The position numbers were made by a program, and so were the translations under genes. Below are positions 7,369-15,035 of a stretch of DNA of 35,846 bases, one piece after another (the first letter of the stretch is position 1; every line of letters begins with the position of its first letter). Below the pieces are notes generated by a model, which did not search any database, was not told the DNA's origin, and was given only the letters and a program-made list of their open reading frames with translations. This DNA comes from an uncultured Lachnospiraceae bacterium (lineage in GTDB: Bacteria > Bacillota > Clostridia > Lachnospirales > Lachnospiraceae). Where the stretch lies: NCBI GenBank assembly GCA_947175175.1, contig CAMWLV010000023.1, positions 1 through 35,846 on the forward strand. The letters are read 5' to 3'.

Positions 7369-7850
7369 TTTAGCAAATAGATCATAAAGTTCAGATATCC
7401 GGCGAAAGTCACCCACAAAAGATAAGGTATCTGAAGGTAGGCAGCAGCGGTGTCGAGCTTGCTGAACTTGAAAATCATTTTCAATATGCTGGTCCAGAGA
7501 ACCACAAGCCAGATAAATGCGAACAGAAAAGTGCACATATTAAAAAAGATGACAGGCCACAGGAAGTTAAAAATCAGTTGGAGTGTGTAGTTGAGCAGGG
7601 CATCAAATACGTCGTCAGGATATGCAGCCCTCTGCATCCAAATGCGGGCACTGCTGATACCCATCAATATGTACAGAACCGTCCACACGATTGGAAATAG
7701 TATGGCAGGTGGAGCCAGGGGCGGCTTGCGTATCAAAGAATAGATATATACGTTTTCGCGGATGAGAAATGCTGATAGGCCGCCGACGCCAAGGGCGATC
7801 AAGATTGAAATGAAATATGGTTTTAATTTAGCCCACATAAAAAACCTCAT
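7365..7850 (-). CDS. tspO: TspO/MBR family membrane protein
   Basis: The 161-aa protein has five predicted hydrophobic helices (about 10-29, 46-65, 85-103, 107-127 and 138-158). It carries the TspO signatures KPPLAPPAILFPIVWTVLY, MGISSARIW, LNYTLQLIFNFLWPVIFF and WVTFAGYLN. TspO proteins bind tetrapyrroles and related ligands and act in stress or tetrapyrrole handling; the substrate here is unknown. ATG 7850 is taken, with MWAKLK five codons in as an alternative. The stop TAA (7365-7367) lies inside the terminal inverted repeat of the neighbouring element, so the element abuts or trims the gene's 3' end. The length is normal. Confidence 0.92.
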   Translation of the reverse strand: MRFFMWAKLKPYFISILIALGVGGLSAFLIRENVYIYSLIRKPPLAPPAILFPIVWTVLYILMGISSARIWMQRAAYPDDVFDALLNYTLQLIFNFLWPVIFFNMCTFLFAFIWLVVLWTSILKMIFKFSKLDTAAAYLQIPYLLWVTFAGYLNFMIYLLN

Positions 7851-7949
7851 GACAGCAATAAATTCTATAGTATTTTATGCAGCCTCTATGTCTTTTATGT
7901 GGGGAACTCTTAGGCTGTATTCTATACAGTCCCCAGAGTTTCTTTGGAT

Positions 7950-9050
7950 CTATTTTCTTTGATATACCGAGTAGTGCAGGCTCTGCAGCAGGACGACAGT
8001 CTCGTCCAACGAAGCCTGGTCGTAAAATTCAACACGGAGTACACCCTCCTCAAAATCCCTGTTGTGTATGATGCCAATATTCTTGATAGAAATATCGGCT
8101 TTGGCAAGAAGCGTGGCGAGTGAGGCGATGGAGCCAGCTTCATCAGGAATATCCACATAACATGCAAAGATCTTTTTGATTGGCCCTTTTGGCAGGTCTG
8201 CGAAGGAATCCCGGTAATCTTTGGAGGCGGTAAATAAATCATAGGTAAATCCGATCTGTCTTTCCCGTACAGCTTTGCTGATTGTCTGCAGTGAATGGAT
8301 GTAATCATCTAACAGATCAGCAATGTTTTCGGTGTTGGACATACAGATTGACTCCCACATTTCAGGGGAGGAGGAGGCGATGCGTGTGATGTCCTTGAAA
8401 CCACCGGCAGCAATCATCTTCATCGTCTCATTTGCGGAATCGTGGTCATGTACCAGATTGGCGAGGGCAGCGGCGACAAGATGCGGCACATGGCTGATGG
8501 CTGCTGTCACATAGTCATGCTCTTTGTGGCTTAGAATCAAAGGAATTGCCCCCATTTTCTTTACAAAAGAATAGTATTCCGCGACGGCGTCCTGATTCAC
8601 GTCTTCTGTAGGAGTGAGGATATAGTACGCATTTTCCAGAATGATGGGATTGGCATTGGCAAACCCTGTTTTCTCACTGCCTGCCATGGGATGTCCGCCG
8701 ATAAAGTGGCTGTCCAGTCCAAGTTGTGAGACTGCCTTGTGAATAGAACCCTTGACACTTCCAACGTCAGTGATGATTGTCCTTTCGGACAGGATGGGTT
8801 TCAGTTGTTCCAGGAAGCTGTTATTAATGGCGACAGGAGCGCACAGGAATATCATGTCGCAGTCAGAGAAAAGCCCGTTTATTTCAGTAGTACCTATATC
8901 AATCGCACCGGCAGCAAGAGCTTCGTCCAGCGTGGATTGTCTGCGTGCGTAGGCGACGATCTGTGCGCCGGGACAAATCTGTCTGATTGCAAGTGCGATG
9001 GAGCCGCCGATTAGACCAAGACTTAAAAAACCGAATTTATTCATACTCAT
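7950..9050 (-). CDS. tyrA: Prephenate dehydrogenase with C-terminal ACT domain
   Basis: TyrA oxidatively decarboxylates prephenate to 4-hydroxyphenylpyruvate, using NAD(P)+, for tyrosine synthesis. I place the start at ATG 9050 (MSMNKFGF, 366 aa), 11 nt after AAAGGA. The frame continues upstream to 9140 but lacks family resemblance there. The N-terminal Rossmann fold has SLGLIGGS, where the first glycine of GxGxxG is serine. GGHPMAGSEKTG and AISHVPHLVAAAL carry the substrate and catalytic His region. The last ~75 residues (CYVDIPDEAGSIASLATLL) form an ACT domain, usually the tyrosine feedback site. It stands alone without other aromatic genes and is transcribed toward tspO. Confidence 0.93.
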   Translation of the reverse strand: MSMNKFGFLSLGLIGGSIALAIRQICPGAQIVAYARRQSTLDEALAAGAIDIGTTEINGLFSDCDMIFLCAPVAINNSFLEQLKPILSERTIITDVGSVKGSIHKAVSQLGLDSHFIGGHPMAGSEKTGFANANPIILENAYYILTPTEDVNQDAVAEYYSFVKKMGAIPLILSHKEHDYVTAAISHVPHLVAAALANLVHDHDSANETMKMIAAGGFKDITRIASSSPEMWESICMSNTENIADLLDDYIHSLQTISKAVRERQIGFTYDLFTASKDYRDSFADLPKGPIKKIFACYVDIPDEAGSIASLATLLAKADISIKNIGIIHNRDFEEGVLRVEFYDQASLDETVVLLQSLHYSVYQRK

Positions 9051-9213
9051 AAAGCATAAAATCCTTTCTGAAGATATACAATCTGTTTTTGTAAATATGC
9101 GATATTGGAACGTTGCAACATAAGAATAATGTAATGACACGGATAATTATCGCACTTTAAAGCGTTAAAGTCAACAGCTTTATGGATTTGCTTTTGTAAA
9201 GAAATGGTTGATG

Positions 9214-9346
9214 GTTACTGTTCAGACAGGACTTAGCATTTACTGCTAAGTTCGTGAGAAAACGTATCGCATGTGAGTAAAAATCCATTTGCGAAGCAAA
9301 TTTTGCATGGATTTTTACCTGTTACTGGAACGGAGTGAACTGTAAC
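9214..9346. repeat. Family A palindromic element, copy 2
   Basis: The termini are GTTACTGTTCA (9214-9224) and TGAACTGTAAC (9336-9346). Hairpin 1 is GGACTTAGCA (9229-9238) with TGCTAAGTTC (9244-9253). Hairpin 2 is GTAAAAATCCA (9277-9287) with TGGATTTTTAC (9308-9318), enclosing TTTGC-GAA-GCAAA and the conserved TTTTGCA. The plan matches the 3165-3460 copy, with compensating base changes. The rest of the 9051-9616 gap holds only the promoter and leader hairpin of the next gene. Confidence 0.85.
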
Positions 9347-9467
9347 GGTTGATGTTTGAGTGGGAGCGAATGATAAAAGAACTGTCAAGCTTAAAGTTTC
9401 AGCAATTGTGACGAAATTTTAACAAGGATTTTATGCAAAATACAGTATGCAAACTGCACAAAAATGA

Positions 9468-9594
9468 TTGAATTGCCTGAAAAATTATAGTAAACTTGTA
9501 ATAGTTAGGTCATGCAGATTAGCATGGTGAACTATCATTATATAACGAAGGGCGTTCTCACAGAAATTTTTCTGTTGGATTTGTGAGTGCACCC
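9468..9594 (+). promoter_or_regulatory. Promoter and 5' UTR hairpin of the EF-G-like gene
   Basis: TTGAAT (9468-9473), 17 bp and TAAACT (9491-9496) form a modest promoter. A hairpin at 9550-9594 pairs GGG with CCC, CTCACA (9557-9562) with TGTGAG (9582-9587), and an inner CAGAAA with TTTCTG. AGGAGG at 9603-9608 remains outside the stem. Confidence 0.45.
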
Positions 9595-9616
9595 AATCAA
9601 TTAGGAGGTAGCTGCA

Positions 9617-11707
9617 ATGAACATTTACACAACTGATAAGATCCGAAACATAGTATTGTTAGGCCATGGTGGGGCAGGAAAGACAAGTCTTGTGGAATCA
9701 ATGGCATATCTGTCAGGTATCACTTCGCGTATGGGAAGAGTGGAGGACGGCAATACCGTCAGTGATTTTGGCAAGGAAGAGCAGAAAAGAAAGATTTCCA
9801 TCAGTACATCAGTCGTACCGATCGAGTGGGAGGGTGTAAAGATCAATATCCTCGATACGCCCGGATATTTTGACTTCATAGGTGAGGTTGAGGAGGCTAT
9901 CAGTGCGGCGGATGCAGCAGTCATCGTGGTATCAGGCAAGTCCGGCGTTGAGGCAGGAACAGAGAAAGCTTGGGAGCTGTGCGAGAAATACAAGCTGCCG
10001 AGAATGATATATGTTACAGGAATGGACGCAGATAATGCGTCGTTCAAGAATGTTGTGGAGAAACTCACGGAAATGTATGGCAAGAAGATTGCTCCGTTCC
10101 ATTTCCCGATCAGGGAGAATGAGAAATTTGTGGGTTATGTCAATGTCGTGAGTGAAACAGGAAACCGCTGGAAAGGCAAGGATGTGGAGGAGTGCGAGAT
10201 TCCTGATTACAGCAGAGACAACCTGAACCTGTACAGGGATACACTGATGGAAGCGGTAGCCGAGACAAGTGAGGAGTTTATGGACCGTTATTTCGGCGGG
10301 GAGACATTCTCTGAAAACGAGATTCGCGCGGCACTCCGCACAAACGTGATCGACAGTTCGATCGTGCCGATCAGTATGGGTTCCAGCCTGTTATGTCAGG
10401 GTACATATACGTTGCTCGACGATATTGTTAAATATATGCCAAGCCCGGAGAACAGACAGCTTGCGGGATTCAATATGAAGACCAATGAAGTGTTTGAGGC
10501 AAATTATGATTTTTCAAAGGCAAAATCTGCATATGTGTTCAAGACGATCGTGGATCCGTTTATTGGTAAGTACTCGCTGATTAAGGTATGCTCCGGCGTA
10601 TTTAAGTCAGATGATACGATATACAATAAGGATAAAGATGTTGAGGAAAAAGTCAGCAAGCTTTATATCCTGCAGGGCAGTAAGCCGATTGAGATCAGTG
10701 AGCTTCATGCAGGTGATATCGGAGCGATCGCAAAGCTAACAGCGGCAAGAACCGGAAATACCCTTTCCACAAAGGCGACCGTGATCGAGTATGGCAAATT
10801 TGAGATCTCGAAGCCTTATACTGCAAAGCGCTACAAAGTGCCGAACAAGGGCGATATTGACAAGGTATCGCAGGCATTGCAGAAGATGTCGCATGAGGAT
10901 CAGACTTTGAAGGTTGTCAATGATGTGGAGAACAGACAGACGTTGTTGTACGGCATTGGGGACCAGCAGCTTGAGATCATTCAGAGCCGTCTTGTCAACG
11001 AGTATAAGTGCGAGATCGAGCTAAGCGATCCCAAGATTGCGTTCCGCGAGACGATCAAGAAGAAATCCGATGTGGAGTACAAGTATAAGAAGCAATCCGG
11101 CGGACACGGACAGTATGGTCATGTCAAGATGCGCTTTGAGCCGTCAGGTGACTTGGAGAAACCGTATGTGTTTGAGCAGGTAGTCGTAGGCGGTGCAGTT
11201 CCGAAGAATTATTTCCCGGCTGTTGAGAAAGGTATGCAGGAATCTGTGGTGAAGGGGCCTCTGGCTGCGTATCCGGTCGTGGGTGTGAAGGGTATCTTGT
11301 ATGATGGTTCTTACCATGCAGTAGACTCCTCTGAAATGGCATTTAAGACAGCGGCGATCCAGGCGTTTAAGAAAGGTTTTATGGAGGCAGGACCAGTTCT
11401 GCTTGAGCCGATCGCGTCGCTCAAGGTGACAGCACCCGACCGTTATACAGGTGATATTATGGGAGACCTGAATAAGCGGCGTGGAAGAGTGCTTGGCATG
11501 AATCCGATCGGAAACGGCAAACAGATGATCGAAGCGGACATTCCGATGATGGAGCTGACAGGATACTGCACAGTACTTCGCTCCATGACGGGAGGACGCG
11601 GCAGCTTCGAATATGAAATCGCCCGATATGAGCAGACGCCAAGCGACATTCAGGAGGCACAGGTAAAAGCCAGGGCAAGTAAAGTTGCAGAGTCCAGTGA
11701 GGATTAA
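9617..11707 (+). CDS. fusA2: Elongation factor G-like translational GTPase (FusA2-type paralogue)
   Basis: The 696-aa protein has the full EF-G architecture: GTP-binding domain, domain II (~310-390), and domains III-V with HGQYGHVKMRFEP, GVKGILYDGSYHAVDSSEMAFK and GDIMGDLNKRRGRVLGM. G1 is GHGGAGKTS (16-24) and G3 is DTPGYFDF (80-87). The G4 motif is TGMD (134-137) instead of NKxD, which normally reads the guanine base. That divergence and the N-terminus MNIYTTDKIRNIVLLGHGG mark it as the EF-G-like paralogue rather than the canonical factor of the str operon. The exact role (ribosome translocation variant, recycling or stress) is not shown. ATG 9617 follows AGGAGG. It stands alone, convergent with the histidine kinase gene. 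Confidence 0.85.
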   Translation: MNIYTTDKIRNIVLLGHGGAGKTSLVESMAYLSGITSRMGRVEDGNTVSDFGKEEQKRKISISTSVVPIEWEGVKINILDTPGYFDFIGEVEEAISAADAAVIVVSGKSGVEAGTEKAWELCEKYKLPRMIYVTGMDADNASFKNVVEKLTEMYGKKIAPFHFPIRENEKFVGYVNVVSETGNRWKGKDVEECEIPDYSRDNLNLYRDTLMEAVAETSEEFMDRYFGGETFSENEIRAALRTNVIDSSIVPISMGSSLLCQGTYTLLDDIVKYMPSPENRQLAGFNMKTNEVFEANYDFSKAKSAYVFKTIVDPFIGKYSLIKVCSGVFKSDDTIYNKDKDVEEKVSKLYILQGSKPIEISELHAGDIGAIAKLTAARTGNTLSTKATVIEYGKFEISKPYTAKRYKVPNKGDIDKVSQALQKMSHEDQTLKVVNDVENRQTLLYGIGDQQLEIIQSRLVNEYKCEIELSDPKIAFRETIKKKSDVEYKYKKQSGGHGQYGHVKMRFEPSGDLEKPYVFEQVVVGGAVPKNYFPAVEKGMQESVVKGPLAAYPVVGVKGILYDGSYHAVDSSEMAFKTAAIQAFKKGFMEAGPVLLEPIASLKVTAPDRYTGDIMGDLNKRRGRVLGMNPIGNGKQMIEADIPMMELTGYCTVLRSMTGGRGSFEYEIARYEQTPSDIQEAQVKARASKVAESSED

Positions 11708-11737
11708 AAGGCTCAAATTCGTGGAATAATGATATGA

Positions 11738-13054
11738 TTAGTTGAGTATGATAACAAATGTTGTACCGCCGCCAGGTGTATCGGTCACTGTGATCGTTCC
11801 GTGGTGCGCAGTTATGATGTCATAGGCAATTGCCAAACCCAGCCCGAAGTGATTTTTATCGCTTCGGGCTTTTTCACTGCGGTAAAAACGGTCAAATATT
11901 TTGTTTTTTTCCTCGTCGCTGATTCCGACACCTGTGTCAGATATTTTGATTTCGAAATGGCGGTTTGCTTTGTGAAATGAATTGAAGTATGCAACGGACA
12001 GGCAGACTGCTCCGCCTTCTGGGGTATAGCTGATGGCGTTGTGTAACAGGATTGTGAGTACTTGCGTAATGCGTTCACTGTCGCACATGCAGTCGGGAAG
12101 GATATCCTCGGGAAGTGCAGCAGTAATGCTTATGCGTTTGGAGGCTGCCATATTTTCAAAAGCTTCGCATGCATTGAGGACAAGGGTGTCAAGCTGCGTA
12201 TACTCAGGATTGATATCAAGGTGGCCGGTATCGCAGCTAAGCAGTGTGAGCATGTCATTAAGAAGCCTTGAAGTGCGCAGGGATTCATTTTTTATGGTCA
12301 ATAATTCCGAAGATTCATTTTTGGTAAGCCCTGCTTCTGCGCATGACAAGATCACCGCAAGCGGTGTGCGCAGTTCGTGTGAGGCGGAGGCGATAAACTG
12401 ATTCTGGCGAAGTCTGCTTGCCGCTATGGGGGTTAGTAGTTTTCCAGTGAATATCCATGCAAAAATCCAGATTGCAATGAGCGCGAGAGTAATGATTCCC
12501 AGGAACAAAAAACGCTGTCTGGTGATTTGTTCTTGTATGTCATCAAGGGGTGCTGCCAGCAGGATTTCGAGGGCTGCATGATTCTTTTCGATGCTGATGA
12601 CAGAGCAGTAGTATTTTGATGAAGTGACACTTGTGTCGTTTTTGTGGTTCATGATATAGGAAACATAACTGCTGTCGTGTGACAGGGTATGTGTGGACTT
12701 GGGAATGCTGTCATCGTGATAGTAATTCCATGCGGCGCTAATTATCTGCTGCCGGTTATCGATTGATAATTCTCTGTTGACATTGTAGAGAAATTCAGCG
12801 CCGTTGTCCATCAATGATATATAATATTGGTTGTTGGATTCAAGCTGTGACAGCCATGTGTTGCTGATGATATCCTGCTGTTCGATGTAGGAGGCGATCG
12901 GATATATGTCTCTTGGGTAGGAGGATATCTTGCTCTGCATCATGTTGCTCTCGGATATAAACAAATAGATAAGTGTCATAATGGTCAAAATGAGTGTGGT
13001 GATGCAGCCGTTCAGCAGCGTCAGGTGGATATGTGCTTTTTTGATGGTATTCAT
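11738..13054 (-). CDS. Sensor histidine kinase
   Basis: The 438-aa membrane kinase has TM1 (~10-33), an extracellular sensor region (~34-180) without a fold I recognise, and TM2 (~182-203). The H-box SASHELRTPLAVI carries phospho-acceptor H226. The N-box LLHNAISYTPEGG (N339), DTGVGI (373-378), FDRFYRSEKARSDKNHFGLGLAI and PGGGTTF complete the ATP-binding domain. Such kinases autophosphorylate and pass phosphate to the partner regulator, here encoded 7 nt upstream on the same strand. There is no clear HAMP domain between TM2 and the H-box. Its likely regulon includes the neighbouring lipoproteins and permeases, because they share a promoter box with the regulator gene. Confidence 0.93.
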   Translation of the reverse strand: MNTIKKAHIHLTLLNGCITTLILTIMTLIYLFISESNMMQSKISSYPRDIYPIASYIEQQDIISNTWLSQLESNNQYYISLMDNGAEFLYNVNRELSIDNRQQIISAAWNYYHDDSIPKSTHTLSHDSSYVSYIMNHKNDTSVTSSKYYCSVISIEKNHAALEILLAAPLDDIQEQITRQRFLFLGIITLALIAIWIFAWIFTGKLLTPIAASRLRQNQFIASASHELRTPLAVILSCAEAGLTKNESSELLTIKNESLRTSRLLNDMLTLLSCDTGHLDINPEYTQLDTLVLNACEAFENMAASKRISITAALPEDILPDCMCDSERITQVLTILLHNAISYTPEGGAVCLSVAYFNSFHKANRHFEIKISDTGVGISDEEKNKIFDRFYRSEKARSDKNHFGLGLAIAYDIITAHHGTITVTDTPGGGTTFVIILN

Positions 13055-13061
13055 ATAGGGA

Positions 13062-13736
13062 TCATTCCTCCATTAGACAGTAGCCGATGCCTCTGATCGT
13101 TCGCAGTTTCAGACAGCTTCCGACTGCTTTGAGCCGCCTGCGGACAAAGTAGATATAATTGTCAAGGTTTCCCTCCTCGACGTTGCTGTCGGGTCCCCAG
13201 ATTTTCAGGAGAAGCATATTTCTCGAAAGTGTCTTGCCGCCGTTTTTGATCAGTACCTCGAGCATTGCGCCCTCGCGTTTGGAGCAGCTGCAGCTGCCGC
13301 CTGGACCAGTTAGGGTGTTGGTTGTCTCGTTAAACCGGATATCACAGTAGCCCGGCAAATCAATCTGATTGATGATGGGAGAGCGCCTTGTGACACACTG
13401 GATGCGTGCCAGCAGTTCCTCGAAAGCAAAAGGTTTTACCAGATAATCGTCTGCGCCCAGATTCAGCCCTGTTACCTTGTCGTTTAAAGTACCAAGTGCT
13501 GTTATGAGGATGATGGGGATACCGATCCCTTGCTGGCGGAGCTTTGTCAAAACGATTGAGCCCTCCATGTGGGGCAGCATTCTGTCAAGTAAGATTACAT
13601 CATGAATATTCTGCTCGGCATAGTATAAAGCTTCCTCGCCGTCATAGCAGGAATCCACATCAAATCCTTTGGAAAGCAGCTGGGTTGTGAGAGATTCATT
13701 TAGTTTCTTGTCATCTTCAGCAAGTAGTATGCGCAT
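13062..13736 (-). CDS. OmpR/VanR-family response regulator
   Basis: The 224-aa regulator has a receiver domain (1-115) with the acidic pocket E7/D8/D9, phospho-acceptor D51, T79 and K101. A winged-helix DNA-binding domain (~125-224) follows, with LEVLIKNGGKTLSRNMLL and VEEGNLDNYIYFVRRRLK. I choose ATG 13736 because GGAGGAG lies 6 nt before it; the frame extends 10 codons further upstream without support. OmpR-type regulators bind as head-to-tail dimers to 11-bp-spaced direct repeats. Exactly such a repeat is in this gene's own promoter (13776-13809) and in three downstream promoters. It forms an operon with the kinase gene. Confidence 0.93.
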   Translation of the reverse strand: MRILLAEDDKKLNESLTTQLLSKGFDVDSCYDGEEALYYAEQNIHDVILLDRMLPHMEGSIVLTKLRQQGIGIPIILITALGTLNDKVTGLNLGADDYLVKPFAFEELLARIQCVTRRSPIINQIDLPGYCDIRFNETTNTLTGPGGSCSCSKREGAMLEVLIKNGGKTLSRNMLLLKIWGPDSNVEEGNLDNYIYFVRRRLKAVGSCLKLRTIRGIGYCLMEE

Positions 13737-13775
13737 TATTAGCTCCTCCATAGATTGTTTTATCATGTAAGTTAT

Positions 13776-13809
13776 ATTCTACTTTATTTTTATCTAAATT
13801 ATCTCTAAA
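13776..13809 (-). promoter_or_regulatory. Direct-repeat box and -10 of the RR/HK operon (box 1)
   Basis: On the minus strand, TTTAGAGA (13809-13802), TAA, TTTAGATA (13798-13791), 9 nt and TAGAAT (13781-13776) read in order. The layout is identical to the boxes at 14962, 17863 and 21036. It suggests autoregulation by the response regulator. Confidence 0.8.
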
Positions 13810-13923
13810 AATTATCCTATTTTTATTATATGAAATACACAAAAAAGTATCAATAGAAGATTTGGCGTTTCATCAAAAAGATACAAAATCATGAAGCAAT
13901 TTGGTACAATTAGTAAGTATTCG

Positions 13924-14010
13924 TTGTAATAAGTATGTTTCTGTTTTATAATAAAAGAAATAAAGAACTTAGTTCTACATTTTTTTTCTGTAACAGAGTA
14001 TATACTCTGT
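13924..14010 (+). promoter_or_regulatory. Promoter and 18-bp palindromic operator of the ART-like toxin-antitoxin pair
   Basis: TTGTAA (13924-13929), 17 bp and TATAAT (13947-13952) form a good promoter. Downstream lie an AGAAC/GTTCT repeat (13964-13976) and a perfect 18-bp palindrome, ACAGAGTATATACTCTGT, at 13993-14010, just before the first Shine-Dalgarno site. Such operators are typical where an antitoxin represses its own operon. Confidence 0.7.
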
Positions 14011-14065
14011 ATATAGGAGAAAATGATTTATGATGGACAAAATAATTAACAAGGAGGCAGATAAA

Positions 14066-14263
14066 ATGCCGGAGATTGAATTAGTGGAACACGAAAGAGT
14101 TGCATATGTTAAGGGAATGGAAGATTATTTACAGAAATTAAGGTCAATGCCGCACCATGAGGCGGTCAGGAGGTCACAGATAAATTTGCAAAACTGTCAT
14201 ATCATACAAGAAGATGGTGAATTTACAGAGAAATACAATAATAGGGTATATTCTGAAGAATGA
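14066..14263 (+). CDS. Putative antitoxin of an ADP-ribosyltransferase-like toxin
   Basis: This 65-aa protein begins MPEIELVEHERVAYVKG. It is charged and probably helical, with a C-terminal segment RRSQINLQNCHIIQEDGEFTEKYNN of a type I associate with small toxin partners. I choose ATG 14066 because a perfect AAGGAGG lies 8 nt upstream. An in-frame ATG at 14030, also with AGGAGA upstream, would add 12 residues, but those codons include the AAGGAGG itself. It is followed 16 nt later by the toxin-like gene and preceded by an 18-bp palindrome, the layout expected of a type II antitoxin. No DNA-binding fold is recognisable to me, so the antitoxin role rests on context. Confidence 0.6.
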   Translation: MPEIELVEHERVAYVKGMEDYLQKLRSMPHHEAVRRSQINLQNCHIIQEDGEFTEKYNNRVYSEE

Positions 14264-14279
14264 GTGAAAGGAATAATAT

Positions 14280-14834
14280 ATGTATAGTAATCTGCCCAAT
14301 TTAATTATTGGGTTCCATGGTTGTGACTCAGATACATATGAAAAAGTATTATATAAACACGAGAAGCTCATTGCAAGCCGTAATTCTTATGATTGGTTAG
14401 GGAATGGGATTTACTTTTGGGAAAACAGTTTAGCTAGAGCTGAAGAATGGGCAGAGTCTTACTGCAACAGACATAATGATAGGCATCTGAGTGATAAGCC
14501 AAAAAAACCAGCAGTGATAGGTGCTGTCATAAGCTTGGGGCATTGTCTGGATTTGACTGATTATGGCAGCTCTGAGATTCTAAAAATGGGATATGATATT
14601 TTAAAATATGAACTTTCTTTAATTGGAAAGGCAATGCCGGAAAATCGTAATATTAAAGGAAATAAAGATCTTCTATTAAGGGATTTGGACTGTGCAGTTA
14701 TTGAAAGAATTCATCAGTACAACAAAGAACAGAATGAGAGACCATATGATAGTGTTCGTGGGGTATTTGTAGAGGGAATCCAGTATATGAGAATTCGGGA
14801 ATTATGGGAAAAACGCATACGCAATTATGTATAA
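14280..14834 (+). CDS. ADP-ribosyltransferase-like (PARP-fold) putative toxin
   Basis: The 184-aa protein resembles the PARP/ART catalytic fold. GFHGCD near the N-terminus (H13) would bind NAD+, and YDWLGNGIYFWE (37-48, Y45) matches the LGxGIYF strand. A late VRGVFVEG (E165) could be the catalytic acidic position of an H-Y-E triad. It starts at ATG 14280 behind AAAGGA, 16 nt after the small upstream gene, and is followed by a terminator at 14909-14949. Known toxins with this fold modify proteins, DNA or RNA using NAD+; the target here is unknown. The pair lies between the regulator gene and the first lipoprotein gene, inside the direct-repeat regulon but with its own promoter. Confidence 0.65.
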   Translation: MYSNLPNLIIGFHGCDSDTYEKVLYKHEKLIASRNSYDWLGNGIYFWENSLARAEEWAESYCNRHNDRHLSDKPKKPAVIGAVISLGHCLDLTDYGSSEILKMGYDILKYELSLIGKAMPENRNIKGNKDLLLRDLDCAVIERIHQYNKEQNERPYDSVRGVFVEGIQYMRIRELWEKRIRNYV

Positions 14835-14908
14835 TAAATCCGAACTGTATAAAAGGGTATTTTACTCCAATAACGCCGGATAAACATTGGAATATAGTTT
14901 AGTATGAG

Positions 14909-14949
14909 GTGCATGATAAAGAGAAAATCAATATTATGCACTTTTATTA
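14909..14949 (+). terminator. Terminator of the ART-like toxin operon
   Basis: GTGCATGATA (14909-14918) pairs with TATTATGCAC (14932-14941), with one G-T pair, then TTTTATT. It resembles the terminator at 20998-21038 in both stem and loop sequence. Confidence 0.75.
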
Positions 14950-14961
14950 TGTTCATTTCAA

Positions 14962-14995
14962 ATTAGAGAATGTTTAGAGACAATTGTGTTACGAT
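14962..14995 (+). promoter_or_regulatory. Direct-repeat box and -10 of lipoprotein gene 1 (box 2)
   Basis: ATTAGAGA (14962-14969), ATG, TTTAGAGA (14973-14980), 9 bp and TACGAT (14990-14995). No canonical -35 hexamer is present, so transcription probably needs an activator bound to the repeats. Confidence 0.8.
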
Positions 14996-15035
14996 ACCAA
15001 TATACAAATACGATATGCATATATGGAGGTTCAGT

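Noticed and set aside
9372-9382. Additional family B copy (AAGAACTGTCAAGC)
   Set aside because: Only one arm is visible and no matching right arm follows before the EF-G-like promoter.
14970-15035. Upstream extension of lipoprotein 1 to 14970
   Set aside because: This stretch contains the direct-repeat box and -10. The signal peptide begins naturally at ATG 15036 after GGAGG.
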